Positions 28,082 to 37,590 are shown, numbered from the stretch's first letter. The stretch is 64,000 nucleotides of DNA from Halomonas caseinilytica (GCF_001662305.1 NZ_BDEP01000002.1:62001-126000), one strand, 5' to 3'. The notes: generated by a model from the sequence alone, not told the origin. A program made the numbers and translations.

Positions 28082-29339
28082 CGCGTTTCTCCTCTCGCGC
28101 TTGTTCCACCAGGCTGACCAAGGCCTCGAGTATCCGGGCCGAGTCGCCGATCACCGCCAGATCGGCGCGCTTGATCATGTCGCACCCCGGGTCCATGTTG
28201 ATCGCCACGACCTTCTCGCACGTCTGGATGCCCTGCAGGTGCTGGATGGCACCACTGATGCCCACGGCCACATAGACCCGAGCCGTCACCCAGGTGCCGG
28301 TGGCGCCCACCTGACGATCGCGCGCCATGAAGCCATCGTCCACCGCCACCCGGGACGCCCCTTCGGTCGCCCCCAGCACCTCGGCGGCGTGATGAAAGCC
28401 TTCCCAGTCCTTGACGCCGTTACCGGCAGACAGGATGAACTCGGCCTCGGACAGGGCGACGCCGGATGGATCGACGGGCACCTGGCCGAGATCCTCGATA
28501 CGCGACAGCATCGATGGCAATGGCTGGGGCAAGGCCAGTTCAACGGCGGCATGGCGCGTCTCGCTGACCGGCTCGGCACACTCGGCCAGGGCCAGCGCGA
28601 CCCGTGGCAGGGGGCGCTGGATATCTACCGACTCCGCCGCTCCCCGCGCCGTACAACGCCATCCCGACGGCACTTCAGTATCCGCCTCGACTTGCCAGAC
28701 TCCTGTTGCCGGCCGCTCGCCGAGACGCGCCGCCAGGCGTCGTCCCATCTCGCCGCCGCCCAGCTTGGAGTCCGGCAACAGCCAATGCCGCGGCGCCCAG
28801 GCCTGCTCGACCACTGCCAGGGCCCCCAATCGCGCCTCGGGCGCATAGCCCGCCACGTCCGGCGAGTCGAGATGCAGCAGGCGATCGATGCCCGCCTCGC
28901 CAAAGCTCGTCTCCTTGTGGGGACCGAAGATGACGGCCACGACGGCGCCCTGATCCTCCGGGTCCGCATCGGCAAGACGGCGAGCCAGACCGAGCAGATC
29001 CCGGTCATGGCCGCTCAGGCGGCCGCCGGCCATGTCCGGCACCACCAGTACCGAGAAGGCCGGCTCGTCGATCTCGACCAGTGGCTTCTGGACCACGGTC
29101 GACGTCGCGGCCCCGGCACCGGCCACGCCCTGCTGCGCCCCGCTGCGATCGATTCGCTTGATACCATTGGGGCCGATGAAGCCTATCGCATGAGGGTTGC
29201 GCCGAAGCACACCGTTCGGCCCCATCCATTCGCTGGCCGCCCCCTGGCCCAGTTCCGCCAGAACTTCCAGGTGCTGCGGATGCAGACGATTGCGGGCAAT
29301 CCATTCCTTGCGCGGGTCGCGCCGTTTGATCTCACTCAT
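28071..29339 (-). CDS. etfA: Electron transfer flavoprotein alpha subunit
   Basis: FAD-binding ETF alpha subunit of 422 residues, about 100 longer than ordinary EtfA because of an N-terminal extension (about residues 1-90) that contains WMGPNGVLRRNPHAIGF. The C-terminal FAD site is clear: GATGTWVTARVYVAVGISGAIQHLQGIQ and AINMDPGCDMIKRADLAVIGD. The ATG at 29339 shares its A with the dgcB stop (TGATG), with AGGAGG before it; an adjacent GTG at 29342 is possible. Such long EtfA proteins accompany dimethylglycine demethylase in Pseudomonas. Confidence 0.94.
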   Translation of the reverse strand: MSEIKRRDPRKEWIARNRLHPQHLEVLAELGQGAASEWMGPNGVLRRNPHAIGFIGPNGIKRIDRSGAQQGVAGAGAATSTVVQKPLVEIDEPAFSVLVVPDMAGGRLSGHDRDLLGLARRLADADPEDQGAVVAVIFGPHKETSFGEAGIDRLLHLDSPDVAGYAPEARLGALAVVEQAWAPRHWLLPDSKLGGGEMGRRLAARLGERPATGVWQVEADTEVPSGWRCTARGAAESVDIQRPLPRVALALAECAEPVSETRHAAVELALPQPLPSMLSRIEDLGQVPVDPSGVALSEAEFILSAGNGVKDWEGFHHAAEVLGATEGASRVAVDDGFMARDRQVGATGTWVTARVYVAVGISGAIQHLQGIQTCEKVVAINMDPGCDMIKRADLAVIGDSARILEALVSLVEQAREEKRDAA

Positions 29340-31333
29340 CACGCCACCTCCTCAGCCAACGGCTGCCGGGTCGACGCCGGTCCAGGCGTGCTGGAGGGCG
29401 TACTGTCGACCAGTGCATCCGCCACCAGCTCGGCGATATCGCGGACCTCGGCGTCGCTGTCGACCACGCCTTCCAGCATGGCCGTGCACTGCGGACAACC
29501 GACGGCGACCAGATCGGCACCTGTTTCCTGGACATCGCCCATGCGCATGTCGGGAATTCGCTGCTTGCCCGGCACATCGGTAATCGGCGCGCCGCCGCCA
29601 CCGCCGCAACAGCGCGAGCGGAAGCCAGAACGTTGCATCTCGGCCACCTCGATGCCCAGCGCCTTGAGCACATTGCGCGGCGCCTCGAATTCGCCGTTGT
29701 AGCGCCCCAGATAGCAGGGATCGTGATAGGTCACACGCCCCCCTTTCCATGCTCGGAAGGTCAGGCGCCCGGCGTCATACAGCTCGGCGATGAAGGTGCT
29801 GTGATGGAAAACGTCATAGTCGCCACCCAGTTCGCCGTACTCGTTGCCCAGGACATGAAAGCTGTGCGGGTCGCAGGTAATGATGCGATCGAAACGATAC
29901 TTCGACAGCGTGGCAATGTTGCGGCGGGCCAGCGACTGGAAGGTCGCCTCATCGCCCAGCCGTCGCGCCACGTCACCGCCGTCGCGTTCTTCGTCGCCCA
30001 GCACCGCGAAATCGACGCCGGCAGCACGCAGCACCTTGATCAGGGCACGCAGGGTCCGCTGGTTGCGCATGTCATAGGCACCGTCACCCAGCCACAGCAG
30101 CACGTCGGCTTCTCCACGCTGGGACATCAGCGGCAGCTCGAGGTCGGCAGCCCAGTGCATCCGGGCGCCGGGGTCGAAGCCGCCAGGGTTGTCGGTGGCG
30201 ATCAAGTTGTCGAGCACTTCGGCCCCCTTGCCGGGTGTCTGGCCGTGTTCCAGCGTCAGAAAGCGCCGCATGTCGACGATGGCATCGACGTGCTCGATCA
30301 TCATCGGACATTCCTCGACGCAGGCCCGACAGGTGGTACAGGACCACAGCGTTTCGGCGTCGACCAGCGCCTTGCCTTCCCGAGCCACGATGGGGCCATG
30401 GGGCGAGCCGTGATGCTCGCCCACGGGACGGTCAGGATAGGGGCTGCCGGCATATCCGGCGTCGCTGCCACCGGCCAGGCCCACCACCATGTCCTGGATC
30501 AGCTTCTTGGGGTTGAGCGGCTGGCCGGCAGCGAAGGCCGGGCACACTGCCTCGCAACGCCCGCATTGCACGCAGGCATCGAACCCCAGCAACTGGTTCC
30601 AGGTGAAATCGGCGGGCTTCTCGACACCGAGTGGCGCTTCCGGGTCCTCGAGGTTCAGGGCCTTGAGACCGGTCGAGCGTCCTTCGCCCCCTCGCCGGGT
30701 GGAAAAGCGTTCGGGCCGACGGTGGAAGGCCAGATGCAGCGCTCCGGCAAAGGCATGCTTCATCGGGCCGCCCCAACCCATGCCGACCAGCATCTCGGCA
30801 AGCCCCCAGGTCACCAGCAGCGCCAGCAGAAGGGTCAAGATAACGCCCCCCGCGCCAGCCAACAGGCCTTCGGGCAGCAGGCCGACACTGGGCAGGGTGA
30901 TGACGAACACGCTCAACGAGAAGGCCATCAGGCTCTTGGGCAAGCGCATCCAAGGGCCACGGGAAAGGCGAGCCGGCGGGTTCAGACGACGGCGCGCCAC
31001 GAAGAGGCTGCCGACGAACATGGTGGCGCTGGCCAACAGCAACAACCAACCGAGCACCCCTTCGGCCAGTCCCAGCCCGTGGACCAGGATCATCAGCACG
31101 GCGGCGGCAACGAAACCGCCGGCGGTGGCCACATGGGTATTGGACATCACCTTGTCCCGCGCCACGACATGGTGCAGATCCACCAGGTAACGACGCGGCA
31201 TGGCGGCGAGTCCCTTGAGCAAGTCGACCCGAGCGGGCCGCCCCTGGCGCCACAGGCGCACGCGCCGCGCGGCACCGATCGCCGCCAGTGCCAGCGCGGC
31301 GGCGATCAGGATCGGCAGGAGGATATCGAGCAT
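29339..31333 (-). CDS. dgcB: Dimethylglycine catabolism Fe-S protein DgcB
   Basis: A 664-residue membrane-anchored iron-sulfur protein. The N-terminal 220 residues hold several hydrophobic segments; two ferredoxin-type 4Fe-4S motifs follow (CVQCGRCEAVCPAF near 250 and CTTCRACVEECPM near 335), then two CCG domains with RCCGGGGGAP and VAVGCPQC near the C-terminus, as in HdrD/GlpC-like proteins. With DgcA it is required for dimethylglycine growth in P. aeruginosa; it probably passes electrons to EtfAB or quinone. GAGGTG precedes the ATG. Confidence 0.94.
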   Translation of the reverse strand: MLDILLPILIAAALALAAIGAARRVRLWRQGRPARVDLLKGLAAMPRRYLVDLHHVVARDKVMSNTHVATAGGFVAAAVLMILVHGLGLAEGVLGWLLLLASATMFVGSLFVARRRLNPPARLSRGPWMRLPKSLMAFSLSVFVITLPSVGLLPEGLLAGAGGVILTLLLALLVTWGLAEMLVGMGWGGPMKHAFAGALHLAFHRRPERFSTRRGGEGRSTGLKALNLEDPEAPLGVEKPADFTWNQLLGFDACVQCGRCEAVCPAFAAGQPLNPKKLIQDMVVGLAGGSDAGYAGSPYPDRPVGEHHGSPHGPIVAREGKALVDAETLWSCTTCRACVEECPMMIEHVDAIVDMRRFLTLEHGQTPGKGAEVLDNLIATDNPGGFDPGARMHWAADLELPLMSQRGEADVLLWLGDGAYDMRNQRTLRALIKVLRAAGVDFAVLGDEERDGGDVARRLGDEATFQSLARRNIATLSKYRFDRIITCDPHSFHVLGNEYGELGGDYDVFHHSTFIAELYDAGRLTFRAWKGGRVTYHDPCYLGRYNGEFEAPRNVLKALGIEVAEMQRSGFRSRCCGGGGGAPITDVPGKQRIPDMRMGDVQETGADLVAVGCPQCTAMLEGVVDSDAEVRDIAELVADALVDSTPSSTPGPASTRQPLAEEVA

Positions 31334-31540
31334 CTCGTCTCACCTCACGAACATGGAGTTGTTATCGATGCGTTCCGACGCAGGTAAAGAAAGCGCCTGA
31401 CACATTCGCCTCGATGGGCGGGAAAGCGTCATGGGCAACGGCCAGGCCAGGCGAAGGCCAGCGAGTCAGCGGCGTGGGCCGGAAGCCCATGAGCCTGACA
31501 GCCGACCTTCGACAACGCCTGGCCAGTGCAACAGCTTTCC

Positions 31541-33613
31541 TCAGAAGTCCTTGCAGAGACGCAGGGCATCGTAGATCGCCGCATGCGTATTGCGCGGCGA
31601 AGTGCAGTCTCCCAAGCGGAACAGCAACAATCCGTCACCTCCCTCCGACAGGCAGGGTTGTGGCTGAGCGGCGTAGAGCGCTTCGAGGTCCACCTGACCC
31701 TTGTTGCGCGACTGGGGCTTGAGGGCATAGTAGAGCGTCTCATCGGGGCGCACGCCGTTCTCCACCACGACCTGATCGACCACGCGCTCTTCCTGGGCAC
31801 CGGTATACTCGTTCTCGAGTACCGCCACCAGCGATTCGCCCTCGCGGTAGACCTTGTGGAGCCCCAGGTCGGAGGACATGATCACCTCCTTCTCGTAGAG
31901 GCTACGATAGTAGGTCGGGAAGGTGGTGCCACCCACCGCGGAACCCGGCTTGATATCGTCGGTGACGATCTCGACCTTGGCCCCCTTGTCGGCCAGATAG
32001 TCCGCCGCCGAGACGCCGGAAAATTCGCAGATGGTGTCGTAGATCAAGACGTTCTTGCCCGGCTCGACGCGGCCTTCGAGAACATCCCAGGTACTGACCA
32101 CCAGACTCTTGTCGGGATCTTCGTCGTAGCCCCACTCCTCGTGCTGATCGAGGAAGGGACGTCCCCCCGTGGCCAGCACCACGACGTCCGGGCGCAAATC
32201 GAGGATGGTGGCCTCGTCGGCCCGCGTCCCCAGGCGCTGATCGACGCCCAGCCGCGCCAGCTCGAGTTGATACCAGCGGGTGATACCGGCGATCTGATCG
32301 CGCTGCGGTGCCTTGGCAGCGATGGTGATCTGGCCACCGAGCTGCTCGGCGGCTTCGAACAGCGTCACCTCGTGCCCACGCTCAGCGGCGACACGAGCCG
32401 CTTCCATGCCACCGGGACCACCGCCCACCACGACCACGCGACGCTTGGGCCCTTCCGTGACCTCGATCTCGTGCGGCATTCCCAGATACTCGCGGGAGGT
32501 GGCGGCATTCTGGATGCACAACACATCCAGGCCCTGATACTGACGATCGATGCAGTAGTTGGCGCCCACGCACTGCTTGATCTGATCGACCTGGTCCATC
32601 TTGATCTTGGCGATGAGGTGCGGATCGGCGATATGCGCCCGGGTCATGCCCACCAGATCGACATGCCCGCCCTCGAGGATCCGATTGGCCTGATTGGGAT
32701 CCTTGATGTTCTGGGCGTGGATCACCGGGACCTTGACCACCTCCTTGATGCCCGCCGCCAGGTGCAGGAAGGGCTCCGGCGGATAGGACATGTTGGGGAT
32801 CACGTTGGCCAGGGTATCGTGCGTATCGCAGCCGGAGCCGACCACGCCGAAGAAGTCGACCTGGCCTGTGGCATCGTAGTAGGCGGCGATCTGCTTCATG
32901 TCCTCGTGGGACAGGCCGTCCGGATGGAACTCGTCACCACAGATGCGCATGCCCACCACGAAATCGTCACCCACTTCCTCGCGAACGGCCTTGAGCACCT
33001 CCATGCCGAAGCGCATGCGGTTCTCGAAGCTGCCGCCCCATTGGTCGGTACGCTTGTTGACCCGGGGGCTCCAGAACTGGTCCATCAAGTGCTGGTGGAC
33101 GGCGGAAAGCTCGACACCATCCAGCCCGCCTTCCTTGGCACGACGCGCGGCCTGGGCGAAATCGCCGACGATGCGCCAGATATCTTCTTCTTCAATGGTC
33201 TTGCAGGTCGAGCGGTGAACGGGTTCGCGGATGCCCGACGGCGACAGCAGGTGCGGCCAGTCGAAGCCATCCCAGCGCGAACGACGCCCCATGTGGGTGA
33301 TCTGGATCATGATCTTGCCGCCGTGCTTGTGCACGGCTTCCGACAAGTTCTGGAAGTGCGGAATGATCCGATCGGTGGCGAGATTCACCGAACTCCACCA
33401 GGCCTGGGGACTATCGATCGACACCGGCGAGGAGCCGCCACAGATGCACAGGCCACAGCCGCCCTTGGCCTTCTCTTCGTAGTACTTGACGTAACGTTCC
33501 GTGGTCATGCCGCCATCGGTGGCATGGACTTCGGCATGGGCGGTGCTCACCACCCGGTTACGAATGGTCAGGTTGCCGATCTGGATCGGCTGGAACATCG
33601 CATCGAACGCCAT
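31541..33613 (-). CDS. dgcA: Dimethylglycine catabolism flavoprotein DgcA
   Basis: A 690-residue member of the NADH:flavin oxidoreductase/trimethylamine-dehydrogenase group. An old-yellow-enzyme TIM barrel (about 1-360) is followed by a 4Fe-4S cysteine cluster (CVGANYCIDRQYQGLDVLC) and a FAD/NAD-binding half (VVVVGGGPGGMEAARVAAERG near 390). It demethylates dimethylglycine to sarcosine. GAGGAG lies seven bases before the ATG. The gene is eleven bases downstream of the DUF5943 gene and 207 bases upstream of dgcB on the same strand. Confidence 0.95.
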   Translation of the reverse strand: MAFDAMFQPIQIGNLTIRNRVVSTAHAEVHATDGGMTTERYVKYYEEKAKGGCGLCICGGSSPVSIDSPQAWWSSVNLATDRIIPHFQNLSEAVHKHGGKIMIQITHMGRRSRWDGFDWPHLLSPSGIREPVHRSTCKTIEEEDIWRIVGDFAQAARRAKEGGLDGVELSAVHQHLMDQFWSPRVNKRTDQWGGSFENRMRFGMEVLKAVREEVGDDFVVGMRICGDEFHPDGLSHEDMKQIAAYYDATGQVDFFGVVGSGCDTHDTLANVIPNMSYPPEPFLHLAAGIKEVVKVPVIHAQNIKDPNQANRILEGGHVDLVGMTRAHIADPHLIAKIKMDQVDQIKQCVGANYCIDRQYQGLDVLCIQNAATSREYLGMPHEIEVTEGPKRRVVVVGGGPGGMEAARVAAERGHEVTLFEAAEQLGGQITIAAKAPQRDQIAGITRWYQLELARLGVDQRLGTRADEATILDLRPDVVVLATGGRPFLDQHEEWGYDEDPDKSLVVSTWDVLEGRVEPGKNVLIYDTICEFSGVSAADYLADKGAKVEIVTDDIKPGSAVGGTTFPTYYRSLYEKEVIMSSDLGLHKVYREGESLVAVLENEYTGAQEERVVDQVVVENGVRPDETLYYALKPQSRNKGQVDLEALYAAQPQPCLSEGGDGLLLFRLGDCTSPRNTHAAIYDALRLCKDF

Positions 33614-33624
33614 GGTCTCTCTCC

Positions 33625-34173
33625 TCAGCCTTGATCCCGGGTATCGCGCGGCACGGTGACGAAGTAGCCAACGTCACAGCCCTCTTCAGCGGCGCTCTGG
33701 GTTTGTTCCGCGATGGTGCGCAGCTGACTGCCCCGTGCGGCGAGGATCTGGTCCATGGCACCGGCGAACCACCCGGTGAACATGTACTCGACCCGGCGCC
33801 CGACCTTGCCCAGTTGGTAGACAAAGGCGCTATGCTCAAGACGTACCCGGCAGGTACCAGCCTCGAGGTCGATGTGCTCGGTGATGAACAGGCCCCAGCC
33901 ACGCTGGGAAAGACGCGTCATGTAGTGCTCGAAGACCGCCTCATCCTTCAGACCATGCAGCTCCGCTTCCTTCTCGCACCAGTGCCAGGCGCTCTTGTAG
34001 CCGGCATGATAGAGAATGTCGGCATAGGTCTCGACACCGAGCGCTTCTTCGACGGCCACATGATTGTTGATGAAGAAGTGGCGCGGCACGTAGAGCATCG
34101 GCAACGCATCGGTGGTCCAGACGCCGGTCTCGGCATCCACCTCAATGGGCAGTTCAGGAGCCATCTTGGTCAC
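33625..34173 (-). CDS. DUF5943 protein linked to dgcA
   Basis: A 182-residue protein matching the DUF5943 family found next to dgcA in Pseudomonas (PA5397 position). It carries LPIEVDAETGVWTTDALPMLYVPRHFFINNH and a V4R-like core (LEHSAFVYQLGK, WFAGAMDQIL). The start is placed at GTG 34173 because GAGGA lies eight bases upstream; ATG 34164 and TTG 34188 are alternatives. The function is unknown; the close linkage (eleven bases before dgcA) argues for a role in dimethylglycine demethylation, perhaps as an accessory or substrate-binding subunit. Confidence 0.85.
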   Translation of the reverse strand: MTKMAPELPIEVDAETGVWTTDALPMLYVPRHFFINNHVAVEEALGVETYADILYHAGYKSAWHWCEKEAELHGLKDEAVFEHYMTRLSQRGWGLFITEHIDLEAGTCRVRLEHSAFVYQLGKVGRRVEYMFTGWFAGAMDQILAARGSQLRTIAEQTQSAAEEGCDVGYFVTVPRDTRDQG

Positions 34174-34250
34174 GGTGTTGTTCCTCAAACTTGCTGATTA
34201 TTGTGGTAGGGCTTCAGGTAGCATGAGCGCTTGCGGCTGTCGCCGGCGTC

Positions 34251-35228
34251 TCACTCACCCCAGACGTCCTTGAGCACGCGCACCCAGTTCTCCCCCATGA
34301 TCTTGCGTACCTGGGGCTCGCTGAAGCCGCGTCGCAGCAACGCCTCGGTGAGGTTGCCGAACTCGCCGATGGTACGAATGCCTTCGGGATTGATGATCTC
34401 GCCGAAGCGGGTCAGGCGACGGGCATAGCCCTTGTCGTGGGTCAGCCACTCGAAGAAATTATGGTCCTGGCCCTGGGTGAAGTCGGTGCCGATGCCGATG
34501 GCGTCCTCACCGACGATGTTCATCACGTACTCGATGGCCTCGACATAGTCGTCGATAGTGGCGTCGACACCCGCCCGCAGGAAGGGAGTGAACATGGTCA
34601 CGCCGACGAAACCGCCATGGTCAGCGATGAACTTCAGTTCCTGGTCGGACTTGTTGCGCGGATGGTCCTTGAGCCCGGACGGCAGGCAGTGGGAGTAGCA
34701 GACCGGTTTCTCGGAGGCCTCGATGACTTCGGTGGAGGTCTTCTCGCCGACATGGGAGAGGTCGCACATGATGCCCACGCGGTTCATTTCAGCGACGATC
34801 TCGCGACCGAACCCGGACAGGCCGCCGTCGCGCTCGTAGCAGCCGGTCCCCACCAGATTCTGGGTGTTGTAGCACATCTGCACGATGCCGACGCCGAGAC
34901 GCTTGAAGACCTCGACGTAGCCGATCTGGTCCTCGAAGGCATGGGCATTCTGGAATCCGTAGATGATGCCGGTCTTGCCTTCTTCCTTGGCTCGAGTGAT
35001 GTCCGCCGTGGTACGCACGGGACGGACCAGGTCACTGGACTCGGCCAGCAGGGCGTTGGTCGCGACGATATTGTTGACGGTGGCCTGGAATCCCTCCCAG
35101 ACGGAGACGGTGCAATTGGCAGCGGTCAGCCCGCCCTTGCGCATGTCCTCGAAGAGTTCGCGATTCCACTTGGCGATGATCAGACCATCGATGACGATGG
35201 CGTCCTGGTGCAGCTCGGCAGGGGTCAT
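34251..35228 (-). CDS. M19-family dipeptidase
   Basis: A 325-residue renal-dipeptidase-like metalloenzyme. It has the family layout: IVIDGLIIAKWN near the N-terminus, MCDLSHVGEKTS, KPVCYSHCLP, and IGIGTDFTQGQDH near residue 245. The N-terminal D-x-H metal motif usual for M19 enzymes appears as DGLIIAKW and lacks the His, so the metal site may be altered. In P. aeruginosa a gene like this (PA5396) stands first in the dgcA cluster. The natural substrate is unknown. GGAG lies eight bases before the ATG. Probably co-transcribed with the DUF5943 gene and dgcA. Confidence 0.88.
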   Translation of the reverse strand: MTPAELHQDAIVIDGLIIAKWNRELFEDMRKGGLTAANCTVSVWEGFQATVNNIVATNALLAESSDLVRPVRTTADITRAKEEGKTGIIYGFQNAHAFEDQIGYVEVFKRLGVGIVQMCYNTQNLVGTGCYERDGGLSGFGREIVAEMNRVGIMCDLSHVGEKTSTEVIEASEKPVCYSHCLPSGLKDHPRNKSDQELKFIADHGGFVGVTMFTPFLRAGVDATIDDYVEAIEYVMNIVGEDAIGIGTDFTQGQDHNFFEWLTHDKGYARRLTRFGEIINPEGIRTIGEFGNLTEALLRRGFSEPQVRKIMGENWVRVLKDVWGE

Positions 35229-35341
35229 GACAGGGCTCCGGTTGATGCATGATCATGCCGGCAGCATAGCCCTCGCCCCCCTCGCCCCGGCGCCTGGGAG
35301 CGACCGGGAAAATCCCAAAAACGTCACGAGCGTCGTGATCG

Positions 35342-35358
35342 CGACAGCTTGCGTGTCG
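35342..35358. promoter_or_regulatory. Inverted half-sites upstream of the dipeptidase-dgcA unit
   Basis: CGACA and TGTCG, seven bases apart, about 115 bases upstream of the dipeptidase start. The same pair is found upstream of the gbdR-like gene and in the gbcA-gbcB region. Candidate regulator site only. Confidence 0.3.
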
Positions 35359-35370
35359 AGGTGGAGAAGC

Positions 35371-36072
35371 TCACAGGCGATCCAGGTAGGCAGGCCCCAG
35401 ATTGCGCATCTGGCCACGGATCCAGTCGCTACGTTGCAGGACGTAAGCACCGGGACGAGAGGCGCTCCAGCCGCGGGGATTGGGAAGGATCGCCGCCAGG
35501 CGGCTGGCCTGGACTGGCGTCAACTCGGCGGCAGAGACCCCGAAATAGTGTTGCGCCGCCGCCTCCAGGCCGAAGACGCCGTTGTCCCATTCGGCGATAT
35601 TGAGGTAGACCTCGAGAATGCGCTCCTTGGGCCAGAGCAACTCGAGGAGCAGGGTGAACCACGCCTCGAGCCCCTTGCGCACCCAGTTGCGGCCGGTCCA
35701 GAGAAAGAGGTTCTTGGCGGTCTGCTGGCTGAGCGTGCTGGCACCGCGCAGGGCATCGCCACCCAGGCTCGCCATCACGGCACGCCGCAACTCGACGAAG
35801 TCGAAGCCATGATGATCCGGAAACCGCTGATCCTCGGCGGCGATCACCGCCAGCTTGGCGTTGTCGGAAAGCTGCGGCCAGGGACGCCACTGCTGGCGAA
35901 TATCCAGGGATTCACCGGCGAGCCAGGCCTCCACCTTGCGCTCGATCATCACCATGGAGCCGGCTACCGGCACCACCCGGAACATCAGGACCAGCAGGAC
36001 GGACAGCCCCACCCACCCCAGCAGCGCGAGCCCCAGGACGCGTGCCGCCCGTCGCAGCCATTCCCGCATCAT
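35371..36072 (-). CDS. mtgA: Monofunctional biosynthetic peptidoglycan transglycosylase
   Basis: A 233-residue GT51 enzyme polymerising lipid II into glycan strands in the periplasm. One N-terminal membrane anchor (about residues 12-35) precedes the catalytic domain with IAAEDQRFPDHHGFD (catalytic Glu), GASTLSQQTAKNLFLW, RKGLEAWFTLLLE and KERILEVYLNIAEWDNGVFGLEAA. All GT51 motifs are intact. It ends 143 bases beyond the dipeptidase start and belongs to a separate unit. Confidence 0.96.
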   Translation of the reverse strand: MMREWLRRAARVLGLALLGWVGLSVLLVLMFRVVPVAGSMVMIERKVEAWLAGESLDIRQQWRPWPQLSDNAKLAVIAAEDQRFPDHHGFDFVELRRAVMASLGGDALRGASTLSQQTAKNLFLWTGRNWVRKGLEAWFTLLLELLWPKERILEVYLNIAEWDNGVFGLEAAAQHYFGVSAAELTPVQASRLAAILPNPRGWSASRPGAYVLQRSDWIRGQMRNLGPAYLDRL

Positions 36073-36214
36073 GTCTCTCTCGGAAAACGCTGCCGCAATG
36101 GTCGAGCGTCATGAAGGCCAGCCCCCATACCTGACGGGCCCAAAGGATAGCCGCCAGGCAAGGCGGCTATCGAGAGGCGATTGACGTGCATAGGCATTTA
36201 GGCAGTGTGTCCCC

Positions 36215-37360
36215 TCACGTTCTCAATCTCACGCTGGCATAGGTCGGCTCGCCCCGAGCCTGGTCCAGGGCCGTCATGGCGGCGGAGACCGGTTCATTGG
36301 GCAAGGCTTCGAACGCGGCCGCTGACTGCAGCATCGATGCCGCGTCCTGGCCAAGTCGCACCGGGGGCACCAGCTCCACGGCGCTGCTGCTCAGCCGTTC
36401 GTCACGCGGCGGGATACCGAAGTACTCGCGATAGCACTTGGAAAAGTGCGGCGTCGACACGAAACCGCAGGCCGAAGCGACCTCGATGATCGACATCGGG
36501 GTCTGCTTGAGCAGTTGGCGAGCCCGAGTCAGGCGCAGTTTAAGGTAGTAGCGCGAGGGTGAGCAATGCAGGTTCTTCTGGAACAGGCGCTCCAGCTGAC
36601 GCCGCGAGACATTCACGTAATCGGCCAGTTCATCGAGGCTGATCGGCTCTTCCAGGTTCGCCTCCATCAGCGCCACGATCTCCAGCAGCCGTGGCTGGGT
36701 GGTACCCAGCACATGCTTGAGCGGCACGCGCTGCTGGTCCTGCTCGCCGCGCACGCGGTCGTAGATGAACATCTCGGAGATACCTGCCGACAGTTCACGC
36801 CCATGGTCCCGTCCGATCAGCGTCAGCATCATGTCCAACGGCGCCGTGCCACCGGAGGACGTGGCCCGATCGCGATCGATGGAGAACAACCGGGTGGTCA
36901 AAGCAACCTTGGGGAACGCTTCCTGCATGGCAGCCAGGCACTCCCAGTGGACGCTGGCCTCGAAGCCATCCAGCAACCCCGCCCGGGCCAGCGCCCAACT
37001 GCCCGTGCACACCGACCCCAGGCGACGAGAGCGGCGCGCCTGGGACTGCAGCCAGCCGACGTGCTCGCGCTGGACACTACGCTGCGGGGCCACACCGCCG
37101 CAGACGATCACCGTGTCCAGTGCCAGCGGTACCGTGGTGGAAGCATCCGGCGTAACCTGCAGCCCATCGCTGGCACTCACCGGGCTGCCATCCAGGCTCA
37201 ACGTGTACCAGCGATAGAGCTCTCGACCGGCCAGCTGGTTGGCCATGCGCAGCGGCTCGATGGCCGAGGCCAGCGAGATCAGGGTGAAATTCTCCAGCAG
37301 AAGAAACCCCAGGGTCTGGGGCGCGGCCTTCGGAGAGGCCTGGGCAGTGGTTGTCATCAT
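36215..37360 (-). CDS. gbdR: GbdR-like regulator of glycine betaine catabolism
   Basis: A 381-residue GlxA-type AraC regulator: DJ-1/PfpI-like ligand domain (about 15-205, beginning FLLLENFTLISLASAIEPLRMANQL) and AraC HTH domain (about 230-330, SLDELADYVNVSRRQLERLFQ and ACGFVSTPHFSKCYREYFG). The N-terminal sequence pattern is that of GbdR, which senses glycine betaine and dimethylglycine and activates gbcAB, dgcAB and sox genes. The C-terminal 60 residues are a variable tail. GGAG lies four to seven bases before the two adjacent ATGs. It is monocistronic, inside the island it likely controls. Confidence 0.85.
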   Translation of the reverse strand: MMTTTAQASPKAAPQTLGFLLLENFTLISLASAIEPLRMANQLAGRELYRWYTLSLDGSPVSASDGLQVTPDASTTVPLALDTVIVCGGVAPQRSVQREHVGWLQSQARRSRRLGSVCTGSWALARAGLLDGFEASVHWECLAAMQEAFPKVALTTRLFSIDRDRATSSGGTAPLDMMLTLIGRDHGRELSAGISEMFIYDRVRGEQDQQRVPLKHVLGTTQPRLLEIVALMEANLEEPISLDELADYVNVSRRQLERLFQKNLHCSPSRYYLKLRLTRARQLLKQTPMSIIEVASACGFVSTPHFSKCYREYFGIPPRDERLSSSAVELVPPVRLGQDAASMLQSAAAFEALPNEPVSAAMTALDQARGEPTYASVRLRT

Positions 37361-37529
37361 GAAACTCCAGCACGGTTATCGTGGACCATCTTGTTATTGT
37401 CGACAGGCGCCTGACGCCGTTGACCGAGCCGTCTGTCGCGATCAGACAAGCTCACCCCGGAATGTAATCCTTGTGTCGTTTTCTGGCATGTCAAATTTGC
37501 CTATCAGCGCCCCCTTTCCCGGTATCCTG

Positions 37530-37543
37530 CGACAATGGTGTCG
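37530..37543. promoter_or_regulatory. CGACA/TGTCG inverted repeat upstream of gbdR
   Basis: CGACA, spacer ATGG, TGTCG: a perfect five-base inverted repeat 170 bases upstream of the gbdR start, in the 286-base gap before fghA. It resembles the half-sites upstream of the dipeptidase-dgcA unit. Candidate site for autoregulation or another regulator. Confidence 0.35.
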
Positions 37544-37590
37544 GTTTTGAGCACGCGGGAGACGCCCGTGGATACGACACGACATCCCCA

